64,000 bases of DNA from CAIWHR01 sp963773195 (lineage in GTDB: Bacteria; Pseudomonadota; Gammaproteobacteria; Burkholderiales; Casimicrobiaceae), in contig CAVZAE010000014.1 in assembly GCA_963773195.1 (NCBI GenBank), positions 33,068 to 97,067 on the forward strand. Reading direction: 5' to 3'. Each line of letters opens with the position of its first letter. The first letter of the stretch is position 1. The notes under the pieces are model-generated. The model was given only the letters and a program-made list of their open reading frames with translations. It made no database searches and was not told the DNA's origin. A program made the translations under genes and the position numbers. This document shows, piece after piece, positions 53,098-61,382 of this stretch.

Positions 53098-53631
53098 ATG
53101 CTGACGCGCCGCACGTTCATCCTTGCCGGAGTGGCCGGCGCCGCCGCGCTGGTCACCGCGGGGTGGCTGCGCAGCACGCGCGTCGTACCCGCGGACAATG
53201 CTGCCGCAGCACGGACGCCCGCGCTCGACCCGGATGCCGATGCTGTGTTGTCAGCGGTTGTTACCGTCTTCCTCGCCGGCGCGCTCCCGCCCGATGAAGA
53301 CGCCGCGCGGCACGCGGTGCGAGCGACGATCGCGGCCGTGGGCACCGCGATTGCGGGCCTGCCGCCCGCGGCGCAGCACGAGCTCGCGCAGCTCTTTTCG
53401 CTGCTCGGTTTCGCGCCAGCACGACTGACGCTGGCCCGCGTGACCCCCAGGTGGCGCGAAGCGCCTTCCGCCGAGGTCGCCGCGTTTCTTACCCGATGGC
53501 GCGATAGCGATTTCCTGATGTTTCGTTCGGCGTACGCCGCCCTGCACCAGCTCGTCTTCGCCGCGTGGTACGGCAATCCGGCGGCGTGGCCGGCGATCGG
53601 CTATCCGGGGCCGCCCCCGCTGTCGACATGA
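53098..53631 (+). CDS. Tat-exported gluconate 2-dehydrogenase subunit 3-like protein
   Basis: A 177-residue protein with a twin-arginine signal (MLTRRTFILAGVAGAAALVTAGW). The mature part, DADAVLSAVVTVFLAGALPPDEDAARHAVRATIAAVGTAIAGLPPAAQHELAQLFSLL, resembles the small subunit (subunit 3) of membrane-bound gluconate-type dehydrogenases, which escorts a GMC flavoprotein. Its stop overlaps the start of the GMC gene (ATGA), so the two proteins are made together and probably form a complex that is exported folded by Tat. No ribosome site is very clear before the ATG. Confidence 0.78.
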   Translation: MLTRRTFILAGVAGAAALVTAGWLRSTRVVPADNAAAARTPALDPDADAVLSAVVTVFLAGALPPDEDAARHAVRATIAAVGTAIAGLPPAAQHELAQLFSLLGFAPARLTLARVTPRWREAPSAEVAAFLTRWRDSDFLMFRSAYAALHQLVFAAWYGNPAAWPAIGYPGPPPLST

Positions 53632-55295
53632 AAGTGGACGTGAAGGTCGGTATCGTCGCGCGCGGTAACGATCCCTGGGCTGCCGATCGCGCGCGTGGCT
53701 TCCGCATCGTCGATGCCGCGGCGCTCGAGCACGACCTCGAGCTCGAGGCCGACGTTGCGATCGTCGGCACCGGCGCGGGCGGCGGCACGGCCGCGGAAAT
53801 CCTCGCGCAGGCCGGCCTTGCCGTGATCATGGTCGAGGAGGGCCCGCTCGCGACCGCCGCGGACTTCCGGATGCGCGAATCCGAGGCCTACCCCACGCTC
53901 TATCAGGAATCCGCCGCGCGGAAGACGAGGGACAAGGCAATCGGCATTCTCCAGGGCCGCTGCGTTGGCGGCAGCACGACGGTCAACTGGACGAGCTCAT
54001 TTCGCACGCCCGAGTCCACGCTCGCGCAATGGCAGCGCGTCCACGCGCTCTCGGACTTCGGGCCCAATGATCTCGCGCCGTGGTTCGAGCGCATGGAGGC
54101 GCGACTGTCGATCGCGCCCTGGGACGTGGCCCCGAACGCGAACAACGAAGCGCTGGCGCGCGGTGCGGCGAAGCTCGGCATTCCCACGGCCACGATCCGG
54201 CGCAACGTCAAGGGCTGCTGGAATCTGGGTTACTGCGGCATGGGGTGCCCGACCAACGCAAAGCAGTCGATGCTGGTCACGACGGTGCCTGCGGCGCTTG
54301 ATCGCGGCGCGATCCTGGTCACCCGTGCCCGCGCGCTCGAGTTCGCGCATTCGGGCGAACGCGTGACGGCGCTGCGCTGCGCAGCGATGGATGTGCGAGG
54401 TGTATCACCGACCGCCCGTCGCGTGACGATCCGCGCCCGTGCGTATGTCGCCGCCGCCGGTGCGATTGGCACGCCGGCGCTGCTTTTGCGGAGCGGCGTT
54501 CCCGACCCGCACGCTCTGGTCGGCCAACGGACCTTCCTGCATCCGACCGTGGTCTCCGCGGCCGTGATGCCGGACCGGATCGATCCGTACGCCGGCGCGC
54601 CGCAGGTCGTCTACTCGGACCACTTTCTCGACACGCGGCCGCCCGACGGACCGATCGGATTCAAGCTCGAAGCAGCGCCGGCGCATCCGCTGCTCATGGC
54701 GATCACGCTTCCCGCCATCGGTGAACGACACGCGCAGTGGATGCGCGAGTTGCCGCGCCTGCAGGTCGCGATTGCCCTCCTGCGCGACGGATTCCATCCG
54801 GACAGCCCCGGTGGGGCCGTCGCGCTCAGTGGCGACGGATCGCCGGTGCTCGACTATCCGCTGACGCCGTATCTCTGGCACGGCGTGCGCGACGCGTTGC
54901 GGACAATGGCCGAGCTCCAGTTCGCGGCCGGTGCGCGGTCCGTAATGCCGATCCACGGCGCGGGTACGAGTTTTGGCGACTTCGCAACGGCGCGCGCGGC
55001 TATCGACGCCTTCGCGCTCGCGCCGATCACGACCACCGTCGTGAGCGCCCATGTCATGGGCGGTTGCCCGCTCGGATCGGATCCAGCGCGCGCCGCCGTC
55101 GACCCCACCGGCCGCTATCATCACCTCACGAACTTGCACGTGCTCGATGCGTCGCTGTTTCCGACGTCGCTCGGCGCGAATCCGCAGCTCTCGATCTACG
55201 CGATCGTCGCCCGCCTCGCGACGGGGCTCGCCGCGACGCTCGGCGCCCAAGGTGCCGGCAAGCCCGAGCGGTCGCGGCCGGCCGGTGCCGATTAG
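53628..55295 (+). CDS. GMC family FAD-dependent oxidoreductase
   Basis: A 555-residue flavoprotein. The FAD dinucleotide motif is VAIVGTGAGGGTAAEILAQAG (43-63). GRCVGGSTTVNWTSSFRTP is the GMC substrate-side signature, and the C-terminus has VVSAHVMGGCPLG (His) and SLGANPQLSIYAIVARLA (Asn), the usual catalytic pair region. A cysteine group GCWNLGYCGMGCPTNAK (C197, C203, C207) is found in long-chain alcohol oxidase-like and gluconate-type GMC enzymes. It has no signal of its own; export with the Tat partner is inferred. The likely substrate is a primary or sugar alcohol; the lipid context favours a fatty alcohol, but this is not shown. Confidence 0.85.
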   Translation: MKVDVKVGIVARGNDPWAADRARGFRIVDAAALEHDLELEADVAIVGTGAGGGTAAEILAQAGLAVIMVEEGPLATAADFRMRESEAYPTLYQESAARKTRDKAIGILQGRCVGGSTTVNWTSSFRTPESTLAQWQRVHALSDFGPNDLAPWFERMEARLSIAPWDVAPNANNEALARGAAKLGIPTATIRRNVKGCWNLGYCGMGCPTNAKQSMLVTTVPAALDRGAILVTRARALEFAHSGERVTALRCAAMDVRGVSPTARRVTIRARAYVAAAGAIGTPALLLRSGVPDPHALVGQRTFLHPTVVSAAVMPDRIDPYAGAPQVVYSDHFLDTRPPDGPIGFKLEAAPAHPLLMAITLPAIGERHAQWMRELPRLQVAIALLRDGFHPDSPGGAVALSGDGSPVLDYPLTPYLWHGVRDALRTMAELQFAAGARSVMPIHGAGTSFGDFATARAAIDAFALAPITTTVVSAHVMGGCPLGSDPARAAVDPTGRYHHLTNLHVLDASLFPTSLGANPQLSIYAIVARLATGLAATLGAQGAGKPERSRPAGAD

Positions 55296-55300
55296 GGTGT

Positions 55301-55325
55301 TTGCTCTAACCAGGACGGATAGATT
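55301..55325 (+). promoter_or_regulatory. Phasin promoter with TTGCTCTAAC element
   Basis: TTGCTCTAAC (55301-55310), 9 bases, TAGATT (55320-55325), 52 bases before the phasin ATG. The same ten bases with the same 9-base gap to a -10-like box occur before the second phasin gene (62016-61992, minus strand). The spacing from TTG to the -10 is too short for an ordinary -35, so the ten-mer may be an activator or repressor site. Confidence 0.55.
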
Positions 55326-55377
55326 GGATCGAATCGCCGGACCGTCGGCGCGAACTTCCAACCTCTCGAGGATTCCC

Positions 55378-55827
55378 ATGCAAAAGCAAACTGTCCCGGC
55401 CTTCACTCCGTATCCGTTCGGCGAAGCGGCGCTCGCTGCCTCGCGCAAGGTGTGGCTCGCCAGCCTGGGCGCCACCGTCGTGACTCGCGACTGGGTCCAG
55501 CACGGCGCCGGGCGATTCTTCGGCACGCTGGTCCGCGAGGGTACCGTCGTCGAGTCGCGCGCGATCCGCTTCGTCGGCGACCACGTCGAGTCGTCGCTTA
55601 CGCGTGCCAACGCGACGTGGCGGCGCACGCGCCGGAACGTCGAGGCGACCGTGATGCAGGCGGCGAACTTGGTCGTCGACTACGCGCAACAGGTCCTGCC
55701 GAAGTCGCTGCCGAAAATCGATCTGCCGAAGGCCCTCGCTCCCGCCAAGCCGGTGAAGCGTGCACGCAACACCGCCGTCCGCGCCGCGCGTCCCGCGAAG
55801 AAGGCGAAGCGCGCCCGGCGCGCGTAA
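55378..55827 (+). CDS. Phasin family protein with basic C-terminal tail
   Basis: A 149-residue granule-coat protein. The N-terminal part EAALAASRKVWLASLGATVVTRDWVQHGAGRFFGTLVREGTVVESRAIRFVGDHVE is amphipathic helix of the phasin/PhaF-PhaI type. The C-terminal 35 residues are Lys/Arg/Ala/Pro-rich (KRARNTAVRAARPAKKAKRARRA), like the DNA-binding tail of PhaF, which links PHA granules to the nucleoid. GAGG lies 7 bases before the ATG. It may be the first gene of a run with the patatin-like, hypothetical, TetR and TPR genes (gaps 44, 50, 4 and 13 bases). Confidence 0.82.
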   Translation: MQKQTVPAFTPYPFGEAALAASRKVWLASLGATVVTRDWVQHGAGRFFGTLVREGTVVESRAIRFVGDHVESSLTRANATWRRTRRNVEATVMQAANLVVDYAQQVLPKSLPKIDLPKALAPAKPVKRARNTAVRAARPAKKAKRARRA

Positions 55828-55871
55828 TGCGGTAGGATCGGTTTACCGCGTTCATCGCTACAGGGAGGTCC

Positions 55872-57155
55872 ATGCCGCAACGATCGGCGACCGGGCGCGC
55901 GCGCCGCGCCCGGCGGCGGGGGCGTACGCGCTCCCGCGTGGGCCTCGCGCTGGCCGGCGGTGGCCCGCTCGGCGGCATCTACGAGGTCGGCGCGTTGCTC
56001 GCGCTGGCTGACTCGCTCGAAGGTATTGAGCTCTCGGACCTCGACGTCTACGTCGGTGTGTCCTCGGGCGGCTTCGCCGCCGCGGCGCTGGCGAACGGCA
56101 TCTCGCCGGCGCAGATGTATCGGTTGTTCATCGACGACGGTGACGACGCTGCGCTCAGGCCCGAGATCTTCCTGCGGCCCGCGGTCTCAGAGTTCATGCT
56201 GCGCGCGGCCGCGCTGCCGCGGCTCCTCGCCCGCGCAACGTTGCAGTATCTGCGCGACCCGTTCCGACGCGGCCTGATGGAGTCGCTCGCGACGCTGTCG
56301 CACGCGATGCCCGCGGGGATGTTCGACAGCCGCGCCGTCGGAGATTTCCTCCGGCGGTTGTTCGCCGCTCCCGGTCGCACCAACGACTTCCGCAAGCTCA
56401 AGCGCAAGCTGTTCCTCGTCGCCACCGACCTCGATACGGGGGCGTCGGTCACCTTCGGCGCGCGCGGGCTCGAGCATGTCCCGATCTCGACGGCGATCGA
56501 GGCTTCTGCCGCGTTGCCGGGCCTCTTTCCGCCGGTGATGATCGGCGGCAAGCACTTTGTCGATGGCGCGCTCAACAAGACGCTCCATGCGTCGGTCGCG
56601 CTCGAGGAAGGCGTGCGCCTGCTGCTGTGCGTGAACCCGCTCGTGCCGTTCGACGCGAGCCGCGCCGCGCAGGAGGGCCGGCTCACCGTCGCCAAGCTCA
56701 ACGAGGGCGGCCTTCCGATCGTCCTCGCGCAGACGTTCCGCGCGATCATCCATTCGCGGATGAAGGTAGGCATGGACAAGTACCGTCGCGAGTACCCCGG
56801 TGCCGACGTGATCCTGTTCGAGCCGGACCGCGAAGATGCCGACATGTTCTTCGCGAGCATTTTCAGTTACGCGCAACGCCGCCGGCTGTGCGCGGCCGCC
56901 TATGCGAAGACCCGCCAGAGCCTGCGCGCCCGGGCCGACGTGCTGGGCCCGCAACTCGCGCGGCACGGCATTACGCTTCGCCACGACCGGCTCGCTGACG
57001 CCGATCGCAGCATCGACGACACGCTCGCCGATCCGCGTCCGCTGCATGCGCAACCGCACCGCAGCGTGAAAAGAACCGCGCGTGATCTGGCGGTCGCGCT
57101 GAACCAGCTCGAGCGGTGGCTCGACCGCGCTTCCGGAGACGTCCCCGCGACGTAG
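55872..57155 (+). CDS. Patatin-like phospholipase family protein
   Basis: A 427-residue serine hydrolase. The oxyanion motif is LALAGGGPLGGIYEVGAL (25-42), the nucleophile lies in VGVSSGG (GxSxG, near residue 63), and the catalytic Asp in FVDGALNKT (DGA, near 235). The N-terminal ~20 residues are very basic (RARRARRRGRTRSR). Bacterial patatins act on phospholipids or neutral lipids; the neighbouring phasin suggests a substrate on storage granules, as an inference. The C-terminal half holds FRAIIHSRMKVGMDKYRREYPGADVILFEPDREDADMFFASIFSY, which is conserved in a granule-associated subgroup as far as I recall. Confidence 0.87.
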   Translation: MPQRSATGRARRARRRGRTRSRVGLALAGGGPLGGIYEVGALLALADSLEGIELSDLDVYVGVSSGGFAAAALANGISPAQMYRLFIDDGDDAALRPEIFLRPAVSEFMLRAAALPRLLARATLQYLRDPFRRGLMESLATLSHAMPAGMFDSRAVGDFLRRLFAAPGRTNDFRKLKRKLFLVATDLDTGASVTFGARGLEHVPISTAIEASAALPGLFPPVMIGGKHFVDGALNKTLHASVALEEGVRLLLCVNPLVPFDASRAAQEGRLTVAKLNEGGLPIVLAQTFRAIIHSRMKVGMDKYRREYPGADVILFEPDREDADMFFASIFSYAQRRRLCAAAYAKTRQSLRARADVLGPQLARHGITLRHDRLADADRSIDDTLADPRPLHAQPHRSVKRTARDLAVALNQLERWLDRASGDVPAT

Positions 57156-57205
57156 TACCATCGGACGGCGCGACGTCATCCGCGTCGCATCGCCGCCTCG
57201 ATCCG

Positions 57206-57949
57206 ATGGCTGCCGCATCCTTCGTCCGGCTCGTGCTGATCGGCAGCGCGGCGTTGGTCGCCCTTGCATGGTGGCAGCGCGATGCGCTGCCGCCGCCCGA
57301 TGCCCTCGTCCCTGCCGCCCGGGACGACCCCGCGCAAACCGAAACGGAGGCGCCGCCTTTTCGTACGACCGTCGGCGGCATCGACTACACGGTGCGCCCG
57401 CTCTTCGCCTACGATCTCACGGGCGTCGTTGTCAGCAAGCATGACGCCGATACCTGGTGGGACTGGATCCACAAGGCGTGGCAGGACGAGCTCAACGTCA
57501 CCGACCTTTGCGTGATCTGGGGCGCCAACGCGCGCACCGCCAACTATCGCGAGCTCGAATACTGGAGCGGCCAGTTCGAGTGCAACGTCCGAACGGCGTC
57601 GACCGAGGTCTGGCGCGCGTTCTCCATGTCCGCGTTGTCGAACAATCACCTGCTGACCGATGACACCGCGATCACCCGAACACTGAAGTCGGCGCGTGTG
57701 GGTGACCAGGTGCACTTCCGCGGCTATCTGGCCGAGTACTCGCACGAGCACGGCCAGCGCTTCTTCCGCGGCACCAGCACGACCCGCACGGATACGGGCA
57801 ACGGCGCGTGCGAGACGGTGTTCGCCATGGAGGCTGAGATCGTGCGCGAAGGCAATCGCGGCTGGCGGATGCTGTACAAGCTTGGGCTCGCAACGTTCGC
57901 CGTTGCGCTTTGTGCGGGAATCGCGCTCCTGTTTCGCGCGCCCCCGTAA
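57206..57949 (+). CDS. Conserved hypothetical membrane-anchored protein
   Basis: A 247-residue protein of unknown function. An N-terminal hydrophobic helix (FVRLVLIGSAALVALAWW) and a C-terminal one (LGLATFAVALCAGIALLF) flank a ~180-residue extracytoplasmic or cytoplasmic domain. Striking conserved-looking stretches are DLTGVVVSKHDADTWWDWIHKAWQDELNVTDLCVIWGANA, ALSNNHLLTDD, GDQVHFRGYLAEYSHEHGQRFFRGTSTTRTDTGNGACETVF. I believe related uncharacterised proteins exist in other proteobacteria, but no function comes with them. It starts 50 bases after the patatin gene and ends 4 bases before the TetR gene, so it is part of that operon. Confidence 0.72.
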   Translation: MAAASFVRLVLIGSAALVALAWWQRDALPPPDALVPAARDDPAQTETEAPPFRTTVGGIDYTVRPLFAYDLTGVVVSKHDADTWWDWIHKAWQDELNVTDLCVIWGANARTANYRELEYWSGQFECNVRTASTEVWRAFSMSALSNNHLLTDDTAITRTLKSARVGDQVHFRGYLAEYSHEHGQRFFRGTSTTRTDTGNGACETVFAMEAEIVREGNRGWRMLYKLGLATFAVALCAGIALLFRAPP

Positions 57950-57953
57950 CCGC

Positions 57954-58601
57954 ATGGCCGAGCGCAAGCGACCTCGCCGAACGCGCGAGCGCATCCTCGA
58001 GCAGAGCCTCGCGCTGTTCAATGCGCGGGGCGTGTCGCGGGTGACGACGGCGGAGATCGCCGGCGAGCTCGACATCAGCCCCGGCAATCTCTACTACCAC
58101 TTCCGGAACAAGGAGGAGATCGTCGCGGAGCTCTGCTCGGCCTTCGAAGCGCGGATGGCGCCGCTCTTCGCCGATCCCGCGGGGCGTCGTGTCGCCGTGC
58201 TCGATCTCTGGCTGTGGCTGCACCTCATGCTCGAGCGGACGGGCGAATATCGCTTCATCCTGCGCGACGTCGACCTGCTCGCGGCGCGCGACGTGACGCT
58301 CGGCACGAGGCTCGGCCGCCTGTTGCAGCAGGGCATCGCGACCATGGTAGAGTTGTGCCGCGGCATGATCGACGCCGGTACGATGACGGCGTCCGAGAGC
58401 GAGATCGCCGCACTGGCGCGCAACGTGCTCCTGGTCGCCACCTACTGGCAGTCGTTCGACCGGATCGCCCGCGCCCAGGGTGCAGAGGCCGGCGGCGCGG
58501 ATCCCGGTCGCGCCGCGTCGCAGGTGCTTGCGCTGATCGCCCCTTATCTCGCCCCCGAAGCACGCGCGTTGGTCGACCGGTTGAGTCGCGGCTACCTCTG
58601 A
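57954..58601 (+). CDS. TetR/AcrR family transcriptional regulator
   Basis: A 215-residue regulator with the helix-turn-helix RERILEQSLALFNARGVSRVTTAEIAGELDISPGNLYYHFRNKEEIVAEL (about 10-60) and a helical ligand domain. It is embedded in the phasin-patatin operon rather than divergent from it. It is a distant relative of the fad regulator at 49 kb only through the family. No inverted repeat was noticed right before it. Its stop overlaps the AAGGAG of the next gene. Confidence 0.87.
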   Translation: MAERKRPRRTRERILEQSLALFNARGVSRVTTAEIAGELDISPGNLYYHFRNKEEIVAELCSAFEARMAPLFADPAGRRVAVLDLWLWLHLMLERTGEYRFILRDVDLLAARDVTLGTRLGRLLQQGIATMVELCRGMIDAGTMTASESEIAALARNVLLVATYWQSFDRIARAQGAEAGGADPGRAASQVLALIAPYLAPEARALVDRLSRGYL

Positions 58602-58614
58602 AGGAGACCGTCCC

Positions 58615-59391
58615 GTGGCAAAGAAATGGGTCAAGTTTCCGCACGCCGACAAGGCGTATGCCTACGATGCGACCGGCTTGAAGAAGCACTGGCCGCGTCT
58701 GCACAAGGGCGACTGCGAGCCGTTACCCAAGGACGCCGCCGTGCAGGACGCGTGGCGCCACTATCACGCGGGCGATTTCGCGCAGGCCGTCGATGCGGGC
58801 AACGCGGCGGGAAACGCGGGCGTGAACGCGGCGATCAAGGCGCAGGTCGTCTACGCGACCTATCTCGAGAAGAGCGACAAGGGGAAGCTCGCGCTGCTCG
58901 AGGAGGCGATGGACTGGGCCGAGGGCCGGCGCACGAAGGCGCCGAAGGACCCAAATGCGCACTACTTTTTCGCGTTCGCGGCGGGCCGCTATGGCCAGGG
59001 CATCTCGGTCGCGAAGGCGCTCACGCAGGGGCTGGGCGGCAAGATCAAGGACGCGCTTCTGACGGCGATCAAGCTCGAGCCGAAGCACGCCGACGCGCAT
59101 ATCGCCTACGGCAGCTATCAGGCGGAGGTGATCGACAAGGTCGGCGGCCTGGTCGCGGGCGTCACCTACGGCGCGAAGAAGGATTCTGCGCTCGAGCACT
59201 TCCAGAAGGCGCTCAAGCTCAATCCGGACTCCGCGATCGCTCGCATCGAGTACGCGAACGGTTTGCTCATGCTCTACGGCAAGGGCAAGGTGGCCGACGC
59301 CGAGCAGCTCTATCGCGAAGCGGCCGCGTGCAAGCCCGCCGACGCGATGGAGCGCCTCGACGTCGAGCTCGCGAAATCCGAGCTAGACTGA
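58615..59391 (+). CDS. TPR-like conserved protein
   Basis: A 258-residue soluble protein. After MAKKWVKFPHADKAYAYDATGLKKHWPRLHKGDCEPLPKD comes a series of helical pairs of TPR type (AWRHYHAGDFAQAVDAGNAAGNAG..; LEHFQKALKLNPDSAIARIEYANGLLMLYGKGKVADAEQLYREAAACKPADAMERLDVELAK). No catalytic motif; probably a scaffold. It starts with GTG, with AAGGAG eight bases upstream. Its last 9 bases overlap the 3' end of the convergent wax ester synthase gene. The function is unknown. Confidence 0.78.
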   Translation: MAKKWVKFPHADKAYAYDATGLKKHWPRLHKGDCEPLPKDAAVQDAWRHYHAGDFAQAVDAGNAAGNAGVNAAIKAQVVYATYLEKSDKGKLALLEEAMDWAEGRRTKAPKDPNAHYFFAFAAGRYGQGISVAKALTQGLGGKIKDALLTAIKLEPKHADAHIAYGSYQAEVIDKVGGLVAGVTYGAKKDSALEHFQKALKLNPDSAIARIEYANGLLMLYGKGKVADAEQLYREAAACKPADAMERLDVELAKSELD

Positions 59392-60879
59392 TGCGCGGCC
59401 AGCGCGTTCGCGCCGCGGCCCACTCTTCGCGGCCACGACCTGCAGGGCGAGCGCCGGATCGAGCTCGCCGTCGCGTGGCCACGGCGCAAGCAGCGTCGTC
59501 AACACGAGCTTCTCGAACTCGGGGCCGAAGTGCGAGATCACGTGCTCGGGATCCGGGCACAGGCCGCGGTCCGTGATCAGGCCGAACTGCACGGCTCCGT
59601 TGTAGGACAGGATCGATACGCCCATGCCGATGTCGCCGGACTGCGGTACCCAGAACATGAACTGCCCGATCTTCGCGCCCGCGAAATAGAGCGGCTGCTG
59701 CGGGCCCGGCACGTTCGTCATCACCGCGGTGGCATTCCGCGCGAGCGCAGCCAGCAGCTGGTCCTGCAGGAGTTTCGGTGCGGCCCCCATCGCCGCAAGC
59801 AGTCCGAGCGCGAGCACCGGCTGGAAGCTGCCCTTGAGCGCACGCATGTTGGCACGCACCGCGTAGAGGCGTTCGACCGGATTCTCGATGCCGATCGGCA
59901 ATTCGAGGAACACGAGCCCGAACTGGTTGCCGAGCTTGTATGCCTTCTCCGGCGGCCGCAGATTGACGGGCACGAGCGCACGGATCATCACGCCGTCGGT
60001 GCGGTCGCCCTTCCGCGCAAGGTAATCGCGCAGCGCGCCGGCGACGCACGAAAGCAGCACGTCGTTGACCGAGGCGCCAAGTGCGCGCCCGACGACCTTC
60101 ACCTCGTCGAGCGGCAACGGATCGGCCCACGCGACGCGCTTGGTCACGCCCGGCTTTCCCTTGAAGCGGGTCGCCGAATCCTGTCCCATCAGCGCGAGCT
60201 TCGCGATCTCCGCCCCGAGCGCGCCGCCCTGCTCAGCCAGCGCGACGGCCTTCGCCGGGTGCTGCCAGAGATCGGCACCGCGCTCGAGCAGCGTCGCGCC
60301 GACCTTGAGCGCCGCGGTCATCGCGTCCGCGATCGGCTGCCCCAGCTCGTTCGATGACTCGTCGCTCGTCGCGCGTTTGCGCGTTTTCGACGGCGGCGGT
60401 TCTGCGACAGGCGGACCGCGCGGCCCCAGGTCCGTCATCGACAGCAGCACCTGCACGAGCGCGATGCCGTCGGCATAGCAATGGTGGATGCGGGCGATGA
60501 CGGCGCTGCCGCCGCCATAGCCTTCGACGAGGTGGAATTGCCAGCGCGGCCACGCGGGGTTCAGCGGCGTTCGGGCGAGGCGCGACACCAGCGCCTGCAG
60601 CTCCCGCTTGCCGGCAGCGCCGGGCAGCGCCACGTCGATCACATGATGGTCGAGGTCGAAATCGGCCGGCGTATCCCAAAGAGCGGCGGTCGCAGTCTGC
60701 ACGGGACGCTGCCGGAACCGGCGAAAGCGCAGGAAGCGTTCCGCGATGACTCGGCGGAGCGCCGAGGACGATACGCGCTCCGCGAACGAGAGCACGGCGC
60801 AGATCATCATCAGGTTCGACGGACGATCCATCCGCAGCCATGCGGTGTCGACGGCGGAGATCTTTTCGCGCCTGGCCAT
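59383..60879 (-). CDS. Wax ester synthase / diacylglycerol acyltransferase
   Basis: A 498-residue WS/DGAT that esterifies fatty alcohol or diacylglycerol with acyl-CoA. The catalytic motif HHxxxDG is HHCYADG (132-138). The preceding PLNPAWPRWQFHLVEGY is the PLW-type motif, and GASVNDVLLSCVAGALRDYL and NVPGPQQPLYFAGAKI (the latter near 385-400) are the ND- and NVPGP-type motifs of the family. It is divergent from the acyl-CoA-binding protein gene and two genes from a fatty acyl-CoA reductase, so a complete acyl-CoA to wax ester route is clustered here. Confidence 0.92.
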   Translation of the reverse strand: MARREKISAVDTAWLRMDRPSNLMMICAVLSFAERVSSSALRRVIAERFLRFRRFRQRPVQTATAALWDTPADFDLDHHVIDVALPGAAGKRELQALVSRLARTPLNPAWPRWQFHLVEGYGGGSAVIARIHHCYADGIALVQVLLSMTDLGPRGPPVAEPPPSKTRKRATSDESSNELGQPIADAMTAALKVGATLLERGADLWQHPAKAVALAEQGGALGAEIAKLALMGQDSATRFKGKPGVTKRVAWADPLPLDEVKVVGRALGASVNDVLLSCVAGALRDYLARKGDRTDGVMIRALVPVNLRPPEKAYKLGNQFGLVFLELPIGIENPVERLYAVRANMRALKGSFQPVLALGLLAAMGAAPKLLQDQLLAALARNATAVMTNVPGPQQPLYFAGAKIGQFMFWVPQSGDIGMGVSILSYNGAVQFGLITDRGLCPDPEHVISHFGPEFEKLVLTTLLAPWPRDGELDPALALQVVAAKSGPRRERAGRASV

Positions 60880-60916
60880 GGAGGGGATGCGCTTCGAACG
60901 GTCCTGCGTGCGTCGA

Positions 60917-60946
60917 TTGCTTGCGTTTTCCGCTTCGCGCTAAAGT
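60917..60946 (+). promoter_or_regulatory. Candidate promoter of the acyl-CoA-binding protein gene
   Basis: TTGCTT (60917-60922), 18-base spacer, TAAAGT (60941-60946), 49 bases before the ATG at 60995, in the 115-base gap divergent from the wax ester synthase gene. Confidence 0.45.
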
Positions 60947-60994
60947 AGCACGGAAGCCCCGTCAGCTGCAGCCCGATTGCGAGGAGGTGTTGCC

Positions 60995-61270
60995 ATGGCC
61001 GCGTCGAAGAAGGACGACCTGAAGACGAAGTTCGAGGCGGCTGCCGCGGCCGCGAAACAGACGAAGAAGAAGCCCGACAACGCGACCCTGCTCAAGCTCT
61101 ATTCGTACTACAAGCAGGCGACCGAAGGGGACGTCCAGGGCGAGCGGCCGGGCGGATTCGACTTCGTCGGCGGCGCGAAGCACGACGCGTGGTCGAAGCT
61201 CAAGGGCATGAGCCGCGACGATGCGATGCAGAACTACGTGAAGCAGGTCGACAAGCTCAATCGCGAGTAG
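60995..61270 (+). CDS. Acyl-CoA-binding protein (ACBP)
   Basis: A 91-residue member of the four-helix ACBP family, which binds C12-C20 acyl-CoA and delivers it to enzymes. Diagnostic stretches are LLKLYSYYKQATEGDVQGERPG and KHDAWSKLKGMSRDDAMQNYVKQVDKL, carrying the conserved Tyr, Lys and Trp. AGGAGG lies 7 bases before the ATG. ACBP is typically eukaryotic but known in some bacteria. Its place between wax ester synthase and acyl-CoA reductase suggests it supplies acyl-CoA to storage lipid synthesis. Confidence 0.93.
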   Translation: MAASKKDDLKTKFEAAAAAAKQTKKKPDNATLLKLYSYYKQATEGDVQGERPGGFDFVGGAKHDAWSKLKGMSRDDAMQNYVKQVDKLNRE

Positions 61271-61338
61271 CGGCGCGAGCAGCCGCAGATTGCGGCGCTG
61301 CCGAGGCCGAGCGAGGCCGGAGAGTCGCACAAAGCAAA

Positions 61339-61359
61339 GAGCCCGCCGAGGGCGGGCTC
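61339..61359. terminator. Hairpin between convergent ACBP and phasin genes
   Basis: GAGCCCGCC-GAG-GGCGGGCTC: a perfect 9-bp stem with a 3-nt loop, 68 bases after the ACBP stop and 23 bases after the phasin stop on the other strand. A-rich bases flank the left side (GCAAA), giving a short T-run for the minus strand only. Confidence 0.65.
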
Positions 61360-61382
61360 GTGCTGCAACGCTGGGCGATCGA

